Source of the DNA: an uncultured Kocuria sp.
GTDB taxonomy: Bacteria; Actinomycetota; Actinomycetes; Actinomycetales; Micrococcaceae
Assembly: GCF_947500125.1 (NCBI RefSeq)
Contig: NZ_CANMRA010000013.1
Location: 1-64,000 of the forward strand
Length of the DNA stretch: 64,000 bases
Direction: 5' to 3'
Shown: piece after piece, positions 36,364 through 45,979 of the stretch
Layout of the letters: each line of letters begins with the position of its first letter
Numbering within the stretch: position 1 is the stretch's first letter
Translations under genes and position numbers: made by a program
Notes under the pieces: generated by a model
Told to the model about the DNA's origin: nothing
The model's input: the letters and a program-made list of their open reading frames with translations, nothing else
Database searches by the model: none

Positions 36364-37176
36364 ATGACCACACCAGACCGCGCCGCCGCCGCCGTCCCGA
36401 GCCGCCGCGTCATCGGCATCGACTTCGGCGGCACCGGGACCAAGGGCGGGATCGTGGACCTCGACACGGGCGAGCTCGTCGGCGAGCGCTTCCGGATCCC
36501 CACGCCCCGACCCGCCACTCCGGAGAAGGTCGCCGAGGTGGTGGAGCAGATCGTCGCGGAGCTGCAGTCCCGCCCCGAGGCCCCCGCCCCGGACTCGCCG
36601 GTGGGCATCGTCTTCCCGGCGATCATCAAGGAGGGCGTCGCCCTCTCCGCGGCGAACATCGACCAGTCATGGATCGGCACGGACGTCGACGCGCTCATGA
36701 CCGAACGGCTCGGCCGCCCGGTCGAGGCCCTCAACGACGCCGACGCCGCGGGCCTGGCCGAGGCCGTCTACGGCGCCGGCCGGGGGGTCAAGGGCCTGGT
36801 CATCGTCATCACGCTGGGCACCGGGATCGGCTCCGCCCTGATCCTCAACGGGAAGCTCGTCCCCAACGCCGAGCTGGGGCACCTGGAGATCGACGGCCAC
36901 GACGCCGAGACGAAGGCGTCCGCCGCGGCGCGCGAGCGCGAGGACATGCCGTGGAAGAAGTGGGCGACCACCCGGCTGCAGCGCTACTTCAGCCACGTGG
37001 AGTTCCTGTTCTCGCCCAACCTCTTCGTCGTCGGCGGCGGGGTGTCGAAGAAGGCGGAGAAGTTCCTGCCCTTCATCGAGCTGCGCACGCCCGTGAAGGT
37101 CGCCGAGCTCCGCAACAACGCCGGCATCGTGGGTGCGGCCCTGTGGGCCGGCATCCCGCACGAGCCGGAGAGCTGA
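36364..37176 (+). CDS. ppgK: Polyphosphate glucokinase
   Basis: 270-aa ROK-family kinase that phosphorylates glucose with inorganic polyphosphate (and ATP). Motifs: phosphate loop IGIDFGGTGTKGGIVD (about 17-32), the glucose-binding and catalytic Asp in LNDADAAGLAE, the adenosine loop LGTGIGSALI, ELGHLEIDG, and the GGGVSKK region. The ROK zinc-binding Cys cluster is absent, as expected for actinobacterial PPGKs. GAGAGGA precedes the ATG. It is followed by a strong hairpin and ends a (+) strand run of map-ppgK. Confidence 0.93.
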   Translation: MTTPDRAAAAVPSRRVIGIDFGGTGTKGGIVDLDTGELVGERFRIPTPRPATPEKVAEVVEQIVAELQSRPEAPAPDSPVGIVFPAIIKEGVALSAANIDQSWIGTDVDALMTERLGRPVEALNDADAAGLAEAVYGAGRGVKGLVIVITLGTGIGSALILNGKLVPNAELGHLEIDGHDAETKASAAAREREDMPWKKWATTRLQRYFSHVEFLFSPNLFVVGGGVSKKAEKFLPFIELRTPVKVAELRNNAGIVGAALWAGIPHEPES

Positions 37177-37186
37177 CCCCGGTCCG

Positions 37187-37234
37187 ACGACGACGCCCGG
37201 TCGCCTCCTCGCGGAGGAGACCGGGCGTCGTCGT
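37187..37234 (+). terminator. Hairpin terminator of ppgK
   Basis: A 15-bp perfect stem (ACGACGACGCCCGGT and its complement) that continues inward with six more pairs and one mismatch, 10 nt after the stop. No T-tract on this side. Confidence 0.75.
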
Positions 37235-37245
37235 GCTCGGGGCAG

Positions 37246-37294
37246 AAAAAAACCCGCCGGGGGCCGCGGCTTCCCCTCCGCAGCCCCCGGCGGG
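37246..37294 (-). terminator. Intrinsic terminator with U-tract downstream of nrdR
   Basis: On the minus strand a 12-bp stem (arms 37283-37294 and 37253-37264) is followed at once by seven T (37252-37246). This is the only textbook hairpin plus U-tract terminator I see in the window. It lies 97 nt after the nrdR stop. Confidence 0.8.
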
Positions 37295-37391
37295 AGCTTG
37301 TTGTGGTCCCCACTCTACGGCCCCGCTCCGGCCTCCGGCAAGGGACACGCCGGGACCTGCCGGCCGGACGCGGCGGGGCGCACGAGGGGTG

Positions 37392-37961
37392 TCAGAGCAG
37401 CCGCGGCTGGGACACGCCCTCGAGGCCCTTGCCCCGCGGCCGCCGGCCGGAGCGCCGCTTGGCGGCACCGATCGGCTCCACGGTGGCGGGGATCGTCTGC
37501 TGCCCGGACTGCTCGGCCTGCTGCCGGCGCAGGAGGTCGATCGCCTCCTCGAAGTCGCCCAGGCCGTCGAAGGCCTGGTAGACGCTGGCGAAGCGGAGGT
37601 AGGCCACCACGTCCAGCCGGCGCAGCGGGGCCAGGATCGCGAGCCCCACCTCGTGGGCCTCGATCTCCGCGGCGCCCAGCGCCCGGATCGTCTCCTCGAC
37701 CTCCTGGGCCAGCATCGCGAGGTCGTCCTCGCTCACCGGCCGGCCCTGGCAGGCCTTGCGCACGCCGTTGACGATCTTCTGCCGGTCGAAGGGCTCGGTG
37801 ACGCCCGAGCGCTTGATGACCGAGATCGTCGTGGTCTCGACCGTGGTGAACCGCCGGCCGCACTCGGAGCACTGGCGGCGGCGGCGGATCGCCGTCCCGT
37901 CGTCCGTGGTGCGGCTGTCGACGACGCGGGAGTCGGTGTGACGGCAGAACGGGCAGTGCAC
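37392..37961 (-). CDS. nrdR: Transcriptional regulator NrdR
   Basis: 189-aa repressor of ribonucleotide reductase genes. N-terminal zinc ribbon with C3, C6, C31 and C34 (CPFC and CSEC), then an ATP-cone domain starting [18 protein letters not shown] and containing [13 protein letters not shown]. Binds ATP/dATP and NrdR boxes; no such box was recognised in this window. A Lys/Arg-rich tail of about 30 residues extends beyond the usual 150 aa. The GTG at 37961 is 7 nt from the hisD stop, behind a GGGAGC site, so it is probably co-transcribed with hisD. Confidence 0.95.
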   Translation of the reverse strand: MHCPFCRHTDSRVVDSRTTDDGTAIRRRRQCSECGRRFTTVETTTISVIKRSGVTEPFDRQKIVNGVRKACQGRPVSEDDLAMLAQEVEETIRALGAAEIEAHEVGLAILAPLRRLDVVAYLRFASVYQAFDGLGDFEEAIDLLRRQQAEQSGQQTIPATVEPIGAAKRRSGRRPRGKGLEGVSQPRLL

Positions 37962-37968
37962 GGTCGGA

Positions 37969-39324
37969 TCAGCTCCCGGTGCGGATCGTGATGGCCCGGC
38001 CGTGCGCGGGCAGGTCCTCGGAGCCGGCGACGGCCACGATGTCCTCCCCGATCCGGGCCAGCGCGTCCTGGGTGTACTCGACGATCTGCACGGCCTTCAT
38101 GAACGCGGTGGTGGACAGGCCCTGGGCGTGCACCGCCGTCCCGCCCGTGGGCAGGACGTGGTTCGAGCCCGCGGCGTAGTCCCCGAGCGGGACGGGGCTG
38201 TAGGGCCCCAGGAAGATCGCCCCCGCGTTGCGCACGCGGGCCGCGACCTCCTGCGGGTCGGCGGTGTGGATCTCGAGGTGCTCGGCGGCGTAGGCGTCGG
38301 CCACGGCGATCGAGGCGTCGAGGTCGTCGGTGAGCACGATCCCGGACTGCGGTCCGGACAGGGCGGTGCTGATCCGCTCCCGGTGCTTCGCCTCGGGCAC
38401 CTGCACGGCCAGTTCGGCCGCGACCCGCTCGGCGAGCCCCGGCGAGTGGGTGATCAGGACCGCGCCGGCGGCGGGGTCGTGCTCGGCCTGGGAGATCAGG
38501 TCGGCGGCCACGTAGGCCGGCACGGCGGTGTCGTCGGCCAGCACGGCGATCTCGGTGGTCCCCGCCTCGGCGTCCACGCCGACCACGGAACGGAGCAGGC
38601 GCTTGGCCGTGGCGACGTAGACGTTGCCCGGACCGGTCACGGTGTCGACCGGCTCGAGGACGTCATCGCCGTCCGTGACCCCGTAGGCCATCGCGGCCAG
38701 CGACTGGGCGCCGCCGATGGCCCAGACCTCGTCCACGCCGAGCAGCCCGGCGGCGGCGAGGATCGTGGGGTGGGGCAGACCGCCGAACTCCTTCTGCGGC
38801 GGGCTGCAGAGCACCACCGAGCCGACCCCGGCCGCCTGGGCCGGGACGACGTTCATGACCACGGACGAGGGGTAGACGGCGAGCCCGCCGGGCACGTACA
38901 GACCCGCCCGGCGCAGCGGCGTCCACCGGTGCACGAGCACCGCGCCCGGGGCGACCTCCACGCGGGCGTCGGCCGGGCGCTGGGCGCGGGCGAAGGCCCG
39001 GGTCCGCTCGATGGCGGTCTCCAGGCCCCGGCGCACGGCCGGGTCCAGCTCCTCGACGGCCCGGCGGATCTCCGCGGGGTCCACGCGCAGGGAGCCCTGT
39101 GCCACCCCGTCGAAGCGCTGCGCGTAGCGGCGCAGGGCGTCGGCGCCCTCGGTGCGGACCGCGGCGAGGATCTCCTCCACGGCCTGCTGCGCCGAGGCGA
39201 GCGACGTGGAGCTCTGCCGGGGCACGGCCGCCCGCAGCTCGGACCAGGACAGGTGCCGCCCGCGCAGGTCGATCGTTCGCAGGACGGGAGTCGTGGTCGT
39301 CTCAGCAGTAGTCACGTTCTCCAT
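37969..39324 (-). CDS. hisD: Histidinol dehydrogenase
   Basis: 451-aa zinc enzyme catalysing the last two steps of histidine synthesis. Motifs: [20 protein letters not shown], the [17 protein letters not shown] segment, [10 protein letters not shown] (zinc Gln and His) and AEHLEIHT plus SNHVLPTGG near the end. The ATG at 39324 gives a Thr-rich start; a GTG at 39312 directly behind GGAGAAC is an equally good start, and a TACCAT -10-like box overlaps the ATG, which would favour the GTG. It follows dnaE by 58 nt and precedes nrdR by 7 nt. Confidence 0.93.
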   Translation of the reverse strand: MENVTTAETTTTPVLRTIDLRGRHLSWSELRAAVPRQSSTSLASAQQAVEEILAAVRTEGADALRRYAQRFDGVAQGSLRVDPAEIRRAVEELDPAVRRGLETAIERTRAFARAQRPADARVEVAPGAVLVHRWTPLRRAGLYVPGGLAVYPSSVVMNVVPAQAAGVGSVVLCSPPQKEFGGLPHPTILAAAGLLGVDEVWAIGGAQSLAAMAYGVTDGDDVLEPVDTVTGPGNVYVATAKRLLRSVVGVDAEAGTTEIAVLADDTAVPAYVAADLISQAEHDPAAGAVLITHSPGLAERVAAELAVQVPEAKHRERISTALSGPQSGIVLTDDLDASIAVADAYAAEHLEIHTADPQEVAARVRNAGAIFLGPYSPVPLGDYAAGSNHVLPTGGTAVHAQGLSTTAFMKAVQIVEYTQDALARIGEDIVAVAGSEDLPAHGRAITIRTGS

Positions 39325-39382
39325 GGTATTCCACTGCGAGGCCCGGCCGGGTGCCGGATCCTGCGCTCCGCCGCCCGCTGGG

Positions 39383-42300
39383 CTAGACCTCCAGGCAGGT
39401 CGGGCCGAGCAGCACCTTGAGGTCCCCGAACAGGGCCGGCGAGGGGTTCACCCGCAGGTCCGGACCCAGCCGCAGGACCTGCACCTTCTGACGCGTCTCG
39501 AGGTGGATGCGCACCTCGGAGTCCCCGCGGTGGTTGCGCAGCACCGCGCCGATCTCCTTGACCGTCTCCTCCGTGGCGCGGAACTCGGGCAGGGCGATGA
39601 GCACGGGTCCGCTGTGCCCGTCCGCCGAGAGCTCCGGCACGGTGAGCTCCTGCGCGGAGATCGTCACCGACCCGTCGTCCCGGCGCTGCAGCCGGCCCTT
39701 GATCACGCAGATCAGGTCCTCCGCGAGCACCCCCGCGATGGGGGCGTAGGCCTTGCCGAAGAACATGATCTCGATGGAGCCCGTCCGGTCCTCGAGCTCC
39801 ACCCGTGCGTAGGCGTTGCCCGAGGTCTTGGCGATCCGCCGGGACAGGGACGTGATCATGCCCGCCACGGTCACGACCGCGCCGTCCGGGCGGCCGTCCT
39901 CGCCCAGCAGCGGCTGGATCGAGGTGTCCGCGTACTGCCCGAGCGCCTCGTCGAGGCCGCGCAGCGGGTGGTCGGAGACGTACAGGCCGAGCATCTCGCG
40001 CTCGAAGGCGAGCAGGTCCTTGCGCTCCCACTCGGGCACGTCCGGCACCGCGACGGTCAGCGACGTGGTGGGGTCCTCGTCGTCCATGCCCATGCCGCCG
40101 AAGAGGTCGAACTGCCCGGCCGCCTCCTGGCGCTTCACGGCCACCGTGGCGTCCACGGCCTCCTCGTGGCAGAGCACGAGCCCGCGCCGGGTGTGGCCCA
40201 GCCGGTCGAAGGCGCCGGCCTTGACCATGGACTCGATGGTGCGCTTGTTGCACACCACGGCGGGGACCTTGGCGAGGAAGTCGTTGAAGGACGTGAACGC
40301 GCCGTGCTCCTCCCGGGCCTCGACCATCGCGCTGACCACGTTGGCGCCCACGTTGCGCACCGCGCCCATGCCGAAGCGGATGTCGGTGCCCACCGGGGTG
40401 AAGTTCAGCGCGGACTCGTTGACGTCCGGGGGCAGCACGGTGATGCCCATCCGGCGGCACTCGGTGAGGTACAGGGCGAGCTTGTCCTTGTCGTCGCCCA
40501 CCGAGGTGAGCAGCGCGGCCATGTACTCGGCCGGGTAGTGCGCCTTCAGGTACGCCGTCCAGTAGGACACGAGACCGTAGGCCGCGGAGTGGGCCTTGTT
40601 GAACGCGTAGTCCGAGAAAGGGAGCAGGATGTCCCACAGGGCCTTGATGGCGGCCTCCGAGTAGCCGCGCTCCGCCATGCCGCCGTGGAAGCCCTCGTAC
40701 TGCTTGTCCAGCTCCGACTTCTTCTTCTTGCCCATGGCGCGGCGCAGGATGTCCGCCTGGCCGAGCGAGAAGCCCGCGACCTTCTGGGCGATCGCCATGA
40801 CCTGCTCCTGGTAGACGATCAGGCCGTAGGTCGTGTTGAGGATCTCCGCGAGCGGCTCCTCGAGCTCGGGGTGGATCGGGGTGATCTCCTGCTGGCCGGT
40901 CTTGCGCAGCGCGTAGTTCGTGTGCGAGTTCGCACCCATGGGGCCCGGGCGGTACAGCGCGATGACCGCCGAGATGTCCTCGAAGTTGTCGGGGCGCATG
41001 AGCTTGAGCAGCTGGCGCATGGGCCCGCCGTCGAGCTGGAAGACGCCCAGGGTGTCGCCGCGGGCCAGCAGCTCGTAGGACTCGGTGTCCTCGAGGCCGA
41101 GGTTCTCGAGGTCGAGGACGAAGCCGTCCTGGTTGAGGGTGATGTTCTCGAGGGCGTCGGAGATGATCGTGAGGTTGCGCAGACCCAGGAAGTCCATCTT
41201 GATCAGCCCGAGACCCTCGCACGTGGGGTAGTCGAACTGGGTGATGACCTGGCCGTCCTGCTCGCGGCGCATGATCGGGATGATGTCGATCAGCGGGTGC
41301 GAGGACATGATGACGCCGGCCGCGTGCACCCCCCACTGGCGCTTGAGCCCCTCGAGGCCCTCGGCGGTCTCGAAGATCTTCTTCGCCTCGGGGTCCTGGG
41401 CGAGGACCTCGCGCAGCTCGTCGGCCTCGCCGTGGCGCTTGGCGGAGTCGTCGTAGACGTCCTTGAGGGAGATGCCCTTGCCCATGACGTCCGGCGGCAT
41501 GGCCTTGGTGAGCTTCTCCCCCATCGAGAAGGGGTAGCCGAGCACGCGCGAGGAGTCCTTCAGCGCCTGCTTGGCCTTGATGGTGCCGTAGGTGACGATC
41601 ATGGCCACGCGCTCGTCGCCGTACTTCTCGGTGACGTAGTGGATCACCTCGGAGCGGCGGCGGTCGTCGAAGTCGACGTCGAAGTCGGGCATGGACACGC
41701 GGTCCGGGTTGAGGAAGCGCTCGAAGATCAGCCCGTGCTCCAGCGGGTTCAGCTCCGTGATGCGCATGGCGTACGCGACCATGGAGCCGGCCCCGGAGCC
41801 GCGGCCCGGGCCCACCCGGATGCCGTTGTTCTTCGCCCAGTTGATGAAGTCGGCCACCACCAGGAAGTACCCGGGGAAGCCCATCTGCAGGATGATGCCC
41901 TTCTCGTAGTCCGCCTGCCGCTGGACGTCCTCCGGGATCCCGCCGGGGAAGCGGTGGTGCAGTCCCCGCTGCACCTCCTCCACGAACCAGGACTCCTCGT
42001 CGTGGCCCTCGGGGGTCGGGAAGCGGGGCATGTAGTTCGCGGAGGTGTCGAACTCGACGTTGCACCGCTCCGCGATCTCCAGGGTGTTGTCGCAGGCCTC
42101 TGGGAAGTCGCGGAAGAGCTCCCGCATCTCCGCCGGGGACTTCAGGTAGAACTCGTCGGCGTCGAACTTGAACCGCTTCGGGTCCGCCAGCGTCGAGCCG
42201 GACTGCACGCACAGCAGGGCGGCGTGGGACTTCGCGTCCTCGGCGTGGGTGTAGTGCAGGTCGTTGGTGGCCACGAGCGGCAGCTGCAGGTCCTTGGCGA

Positions 42301-42931
42301 GCCGGAGCAGGTCGCCGGTGACCCGCTTCTCGATCCCCAGGCCGTGGTCCATGAGCTCGCAGTAGTAGTTCTCGGCGCCGAAGATGTCACGGAACTCCGC
42401 CGCGGCCTGGCGCGCCTCCTCGTACTGGCCCAGGCGCAGGCGGGTCTGGACCTCGCCGGAGGGGCAGCCGGTGGTCGCGATCAGGCCCTTGCCGTAGGTG
42501 CTCAGCAGCTCGCGGTCCATGCGGGGCTTGTACAGCTGGCCCTCGAGGGACGCCAGGGACGAGGCGCGGAACAGGTTCTGCATCCCCTGGGTGGTCTCCG
42601 CGAGCAGCGTCATGTGCGTGTAGGCGCCGCCGCCCGAGACGTCGTCCCGGCCGCCGTCGGCGAACTTCACACGGGTGCGGTCCGAGCGGGCGGTGCCCGG
42701 CGTCAGGTACGCCTCCACGCCGATGATGGGCTTGATCCCCGCGTTGCGGGCCTTGTTCCAGAAGTCGAAGGCCCCGAAGACGAAGCCGTGGTCGGTCGTC
42801 GCGAGGGAGGACATCCCCAGCTCGTGGCAGGCCTCGAAGAGGTCGTCGAGCCGTGCCGCACCGTCGAGCATGGAGTACTCGGTGTGCACGTGCAGGTGGG
42901 TGAAGCTGTTCTTGCCGGTCGCCGTCGTCAC
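39383..42931 (-). CDS. dnaE: DNA polymerase III subunit alpha
   Basis: 1182-aa C-family replicative polymerase. N-terminal PHP domain with HLHVHTEYS (H12, H14, H16), which proofreads in actinobacterial DnaE1 when its metal ligands are intact. Polymerase domain with RVGPGRGSGAGS and the catalytic PDFDVDFDDRRR (about residues 415-426), AMGKKKKSELDKQ, then helix-hairpin-helix motifs, an OB fold (VTVAGMITSLSRRI) and the tail. The GTG at 42931 is chosen because TACACT ends 6 nt before it (leaderless type) and the PHP domain begins right behind it; the frame is open far upstream but without homology-like sequence. Confidence 0.96.
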   Translation of the reverse strand: MTTATGKNSFTHLHVHTEYSMLDGAARLDDLFEACHELGMSSLATTDHGFVFGAFDFWNKARNAGIKPIIGVEAYLTPGTARSDRTRVKFADGGRDDVSGGGAYTHMTLLAETTQGMQNLFRASSLASLEGQLYKPRMDRELLSTYGKGLIATTGCPSGEVQTRLRLGQYEEARQAAAEFRDIFGAENYYCELMDHGLGIEKRVTGDLLRLAKDLQLPLVATNDLHYTHAEDAKSHAALLCVQSGSTLADPKRFKFDADEFYLKSPAEMRELFRDFPEACDNTLEIAERCNVEFDTSANYMPRFPTPEGHDEESWFVEEVQRGLHHRFPGGIPEDVQRQADYEKGIILQMGFPGYFLVVADFINWAKNNGIRVGPGRGSGAGSMVAYAMRITELNPLEHGLIFERFLNPDRVSMPDFDVDFDDRRRSEVIHYVTEKYGDERVAMIVTYGTIKAKQALKDSSRVLGYPFSMGEKLTKAMPPDVMGKGISLKDVYDDSAKRHGEADELREVLAQDPEAKKIFETAEGLEGLKRQWGVHAAGVIMSSHPLIDIIPIMRREQDGQVITQFDYPTCEGLGLIKMDFLGLRNLTIISDALENITLNQDGFVLDLENLGLEDTESYELLARGDTLGVFQLDGGPMRQLLKLMRPDNFEDISAVIALYRPGPMGANSHTNYALRKTGQQEITPIHPELEEPLAEILNTTYGLIVYQEQVMAIAQKVAGFSLGQADILRRAMGKKKKSELDKQYEGFHGGMAERGYSEAAIKALWDILLPFSDYAFNKAHSAAYGLVSYWTAYLKAHYPAEYMAALLTSVGDDKDKLALYLTECRRMGITVLPPDVNESALNFTPVGTDIRFGMGAVRNVGANVVSAMVEAREEHGAFTSFNDFLAKVPAVVCNKRTIESMVKAGAFDRLGHTRRGLVLCHEEAVDATVAVKRQEAAGQFDLFGGMGMDDEDPTTSLTVAVPDVPEWERKDLLAFEREMLGLYVSDHPLRGLDEALGQYADTSIQPLLGEDGRPDGAVVTVAGMITSLSRRIAKTSGNAYARVELEDRTGSIEIMFFGKAYAPIAGVLAEDLICVIKGRLQRRDDGSVTISAQELTVPELSADGHSGPVLIALPEFRATEETVKEIGAVLRNHRGDSEVRIHLETRQKVQVLRLGPDLRVNPSPALFGDLKVLLGPTCLEV

Positions 42932-42937
42932 CCGACC

Positions 42938-42943
42938 AGTGTA
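42938..42943 (-). promoter_or_regulatory. dnaE: -10 box of dnaE, leaderless type
   Basis: On the minus strand TACACT (42943-42938), then 6 nt, then the GTG at 42931. The same spacing as at lipB and panB. Confidence 0.5.
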
Positions 42944-43058
42944 GTGGCCCGCACCGACCGCTCCGCCCCGCCGGGGCCACGCCGGAGCCGGCGGCCGGCC
43001 CGCCGCGGGCGGCCCCACGGGGCGGGACGGATTCCCCGGGCGGGGCCGGGCCGGCGGC

Positions 43059-44009
43059 TCAGGCGGGCCCGCCGTCGCGCAGCGTCTCGAGGGCGAACGA
43101 GAGGTCCGGCGGGTACGGGCTCTCGTACTCGACGGGCTCCCCGGTGCCGGGGTGCTCGAAGCCCAGCCGCTTGGCGTGCAGCCACTGCCGGGTGAGCCCG
43201 AGGCCGGCCGACAGCGCGGGGTCCGCGCCGTAGGTGAGGTCACCGCAGCACGGGTGGCGCAGCGCCGAGAAGTGCACCCGGATCTGGTGGGTGCGGCCGG
43301 TCTCCAGGTGCACCTCGACGAGCGCCGCCCGGCCGAACGCCTCCAGGACTTCGTAGTGGGTGATCGAGCTGCGGCCGCCCTCGACCACGGCGAAGCGCCA
43401 GTCGTAGCCGGGGTGGCGGCCGATCGGGGCGTCGATCGTCCCGCGCAGGGGGTCCGGCAGCCCCTGGACCACGGTGTGGTAGACCTTCGTGACCGTCCGC
43501 TCCTTGAACGCGCGCTTGAGCGCGGTGTAGGCCCGCTCGGTGCGGGCCACGACCATCAGCCCGGACGTGCCGACGTCGAGCCGGTGCACCACGCCGGCCC
43601 GTTCGGGGGCGCCGGAGGTGCTCACGGTGACGCCCGCGCCCGCCAGGGCCCCGACCACGGTCGGTCCCTTCCAGCCCGGCGAGGGGTGCGCGGCGACGCC
43701 CGGGGGCTTGTCGATCACCACGATGTCGTCGTCCAGGTGCACCACGCGGAAGTCCTCGACCAGCTGGGGGACGATCCGCGCCGGGTCCTCGGGAACGGGC
43801 ACGTGCACGGTGAGCGTCTGCGAGGCCTCGACCCGGAAGGACTTGGCGACCGGCCGGTCACGGTGCAGCACGCGCCCCTCCGCGCACAGACCGGCGGCCG
43901 CGGAGCGCGAGAGCCCCGTCAGGGCGGCCACGGCGGCGTCCGCGCGGTGGCCCTCGAGCTCGGGCGGGACGGTGAAGCGCTCCTGCACGTGCTCCTCGGG
44001 GTCAGCCAC
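43059..44009 (-). CDS. rluD: 23S rRNA pseudouridine synthase, RluD/RluA family
   Basis: 316-aa enzyme with an N-terminal S4-like RNA-binding domain (about 12-75) and a catalytic domain with IDKPPGVAAHPSPGW, the catalytic Asp in HRLDVGTSGLM (D145), KVYHTVVQG and ETGRTHQIRVH. It isomerises uridines of 23S rRNA; the exact positions cannot be told. The GTG at 44009 overlaps the end of lspA by 8 nt, so the two are translationally coupled, an arrangement common for lspA-rluD pairs in bacteria. Confidence 0.93.
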   Translation of the reverse strand: MADPEEHVQERFTVPPELEGHRADAAVAALTGLSRSAAAGLCAEGRVLHRDRPVAKSFRVEASQTLTVHVPVPEDPARIVPQLVEDFRVVHLDDDIVVIDKPPGVAAHPSPGWKGPTVVGALAGAGVTVSTSGAPERAGVVHRLDVGTSGLMVVARTERAYTALKRAFKERTVTKVYHTVVQGLPDPLRGTIDAPIGRHPGYDWRFAVVEGGRSSITHYEVLEAFGRAALVEVHLETGRTHQIRVHFSALRHPCCGDLTYGADPALSAGLGLTRQWLHAKRLGFEHPGTGEPVEYESPYPPDLSFALETLRDGGPA

Positions 44010-44592
44010 GGGTTCCCTCCTCCTCCGGCGAGGCCTCGAGCCGCTGCGCGTCCGGGCCGCGCGAACCCGTGCGGGTGCCGTCGAGCTCCCGGCCGAGCAG
44101 GGTCAGGAGCACCACGAGGGACACCCCCGTGACCACCCCGCAGTCGGCGATGTTGAAGATCGCGAAGCGCGGCACGGCGATGAAGTCCACCACGTGCCCC
44201 ACCCCGAAGCCTGGTTCCCGCAGGAGCCGGTCGGTCAGGTTGCCGAGCGCCCCGCCGAGGACCAGGCCCAGGGCCAGGGCCCACGCGGCCGAGCGGACGC
44301 GGCGGAGGGTGAGCACGATGAGGACGGAGACGACGGCCATGACCACGGTGAAGACCCAGGTGATGTTCTCGCCCAGCGAGAACGCGGCACCGGGGTTGCG
44401 GATGAACTGCCACCACAGCAGGCCCTCGACCACGGGGGTGCGCTCGCCCAGCGCCATGGTCGAGACGACCCACCACTTGGTGAGCTGGTCCGCGGTGTAG
44501 ACCAGCAGCGCGGCGACCGCGGCGAGGAGCAGGACGCCCCGCGGCACCCCGCGGTCGGGTGCGCCGGCGGGGACTTCGGGGGACTCGCTCAT
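44002..44592 (-). CDS. lspA: Lipoprotein signal peptidase (SPase II)
   Basis: 196-aa integral membrane aspartic protease that cleaves prolipoprotein signal peptides after lipid modification. Four membrane helices are visible (about 20-36, 80-96, 105-125 and 145-165). Family motifs DQLTKWW, RNPGAAFS, and the catalytic-Asp regions GGALGNLTDRL and FNIADCGVV. The C-terminal tail is charged. The ATG at 44592 follows GAGGAGAG. Overlaps rluD. Confidence 0.95.
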   Translation of the reverse strand: MSESPEVPAGAPDRGVPRGVLLLAAVAALLVYTADQLTKWWVVSTMALGERTPVVEGLLWWQFIRNPGAAFSLGENITWVFTVVMAVVSVLIVLTLRRVRSAAWALALGLVLGGALGNLTDRLLREPGFGVGHVVDFIAVPRFAIFNIADCGVVTGVSLVVLLTLLGRELDGTRTGSRGPDAQRLEASPEEEGTRG

Positions 44593-44698
44593 GCTCTCCT
44601 CGGGTGGCGGGTCGGGGCCGGCCCGCGGAGCGGGGCGGCGGGGACATCGGTCCCGTTCCATGGTGCCACGTCCGTCCGGGAGCGGCCCGGCCGGGCGA

Positions 44699-44735
44699 CG
44701 ACGGAGGGACCGGCACGTGGCCGGTCCCTCCGTCG
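44699..44735 (-). terminator. Hairpin terminator at the end of the division cluster (after divIVA)
   Basis: A 16-bp perfect stem (CGACGGAGGGACCGGC on the minus strand) with a 5-nt loop, 22 nt after the divIVA stop. It separates divIVA from lspA (165-nt gap, nothing else recognised). Confidence 0.75.
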
Positions 44736-44757
44736 GTCGTGCGCCGTGGCCCGGTGG

Positions 44758-45477
44758 CTAGGCCTGCTCGGTCCGGACCGCGCCGTCGGCGCTCGGCGCG
44801 GGCTCGAGCGACGGGGTGGTGTCCAGGTCCTGCAGCTGGTCCTGGATGAACACCTTGAGGTTGGTGCGGTAGTCCTGCTCGAAGGTGCGCAGGCCCGAGA
44901 CCCGGGACTGCAGCTCGGCCTGCTCCTCCTGCAGGGCGGTGAGGGTCTCTTCGCGCGTGCGCTGGGCGTCCGTGACGAGCTCCTCGGCCCGGTCGCGGGC
45001 CTCGCCGATGATCCGGTCGCGCTCGGCCGTGCCCTCGGCGACGTACTCGTCGTGCAGCTTCTGGGCCATCGCCAGGACGCCGGCCGCGGACTGCGCCGCG
45101 CCGGAGGCGGGCGCGGTCTCCGCCGGGACGGTCTCGGCGGCACCGGTGTCCGCCGGCGCGGCCGCGGCGGGTGCGGTCTGCTCGACCGCGTCCTGCTCGG
45201 CGCCGCCGGCCACCCGGCCGGGGGCCTCCGGGGCGCCGGTGTCCTCCGCGTCCGGGAAACCGGGCTCGGAGACGGGCGACGGCGTGGAGTCCTTGGGGGC
45301 GACGGGCTGCCCCGCGGCCTCGAGCTGCTGCTTGAGGTCCGTGTTCTCCTGGTTCAGGCGGCGCAGCTCCACGACGATCTCGTCGAGGAAGTCGTCGACC
45401 TCGTCCTGGTCGTAGCCCTCCCGGAACTTGGTGGGCTGGAACCGCTTGTTGATGACGTCTTCGGGCGTCAGGGCCAT
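44758..45477 (-). CDS. divIVA: DivIVA / Wag31-type polar growth protein
   Basis: 239-aa coiled-coil protein. N-terminal membrane-binding DivIVA domain LTPEDVINKRFQPTKFREGY followed by DQDEVDDFLDEIVVELRRLNQ (about residues 3-43), a Pro/Ala/Glu-rich linker (about 60-130), and a C-terminal coiled coil (about 135-220, LHDEYVAEGTAERDRIIGEA and onward). In actinobacteria it marks curved membrane and directs wall growth; in cocci it acts at the septum. A TACGCT -10 box at 45600-45595 suggests its own promoter with a leader of about 110 nt. Confidence 0.94.
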   Translation of the reverse strand: MALTPEDVINKRFQPTKFREGYDQDEVDDFLDEIVVELRRLNQENTDLKQQLEAAGQPVAPKDSTPSPVSEPGFPDAEDTGAPEAPGRVAGGAEQDAVEQTAPAAAAPADTGAAETVPAETAPASGAAQSAAGVLAMAQKLHDEYVAEGTAERDRIIGEARDRAEELVTDAQRTREETLTALQEEQAELQSRVSGLRTFEQDYRTNLKVFIQDQLQDLDTTPSLEPAPSADGAVRTEQA

Positions 45478-45594
45478 GAGTGCATTCCTTCGTGGGCGGG
45501 GCGCGGGCGCGGCCCGCGGCGGGGGATCCGTCCGACCGGGGCCGGGGCGGCGCGGTGGCCGGCCCCCGGTGGTCGTGCGGTTACAGCGTACAGG

Positions 45595-45600
45595 CCGGTC
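45595..45600 (-). promoter_or_regulatory. divIVA: -10 box of divIVA
   Basis: On the minus strand TACGCT (45600-45595), preceded by TG. No good -35. The 202-nt gap to yggT shows repeated GATCAG/GATCAGAT near 45650-45690 but no hairpin. Confidence 0.35.
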
Positions 45601-45679
45601 CTCGGCGGACCGGGACGGACCGGCGCGGCGTCGGAGCAGCGACGGGTCGGATCAGCATCACGTCAGAGCTAGCAGCAGA

Positions 45680-45970
45680 TCAGATCAGTATCGAGCCGAT
45701 GATGCCCTGGACGATGCTCACGGCGAAGATGAGGATGAGGAACCCGAGGTCCAGCGACACCCCGCCGAAGCGCAGCGGCGGCACGATCCGCCGCAGCCAC
45801 CGCATCGGCGGGTCGGTGACGGTGTACACGGCCGAGGCCCCGACGAGGGCGGCCCCGCGGGGCCGCCAGCTGCGGGCGAACATCTGCACCCAGTCGATGA
45901 CGAGGCGCGCGAGCAGCGCGACGTACACGAGGTGCAGTGCCAGGTACAGCACGGAGAGCAGAAGGTCCAT
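45680..45970 (-). CDS. YggT family membrane protein
   Basis: 96-aa protein with two membrane helices, at about 4-25 and 73-93 (LDLGFLILIFAVSIVQGII), joined by the family's loop DWVQMFARSWRPRG and VTDPPMRWLRRIVPPLRFGG. Members lie next to sepF and divIVA in Gram-positive bacteria and are thought to help division or envelope integrity; the exact role is not known. Begins 9 nt after the sepF stop. Confidence 0.9.
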   Translation of the reverse strand: MDLLLSVLYLALHLVYVALLARLVIDWVQMFARSWRPRGAALVGASAVYTVTDPPMRWLRRIVPPLRFGGVSLDLGFLILIFAVSIVQGIIGSILI

Positions 45971-45979
45971 CGGTCCGCC

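Noticed and set aside
39152-43195. A 1347-codon (+) frame opposite dnaE
   Set aside because: Antisense shadow of dnaE, no domain-like sequence, no ribosome-binding site.
44002-44009. Overlap of lspA and rluD as a frameshift or sequencing error
   Set aside because: Both proteins are full length with complete motifs; an 8-nt overlap is normal coupling.
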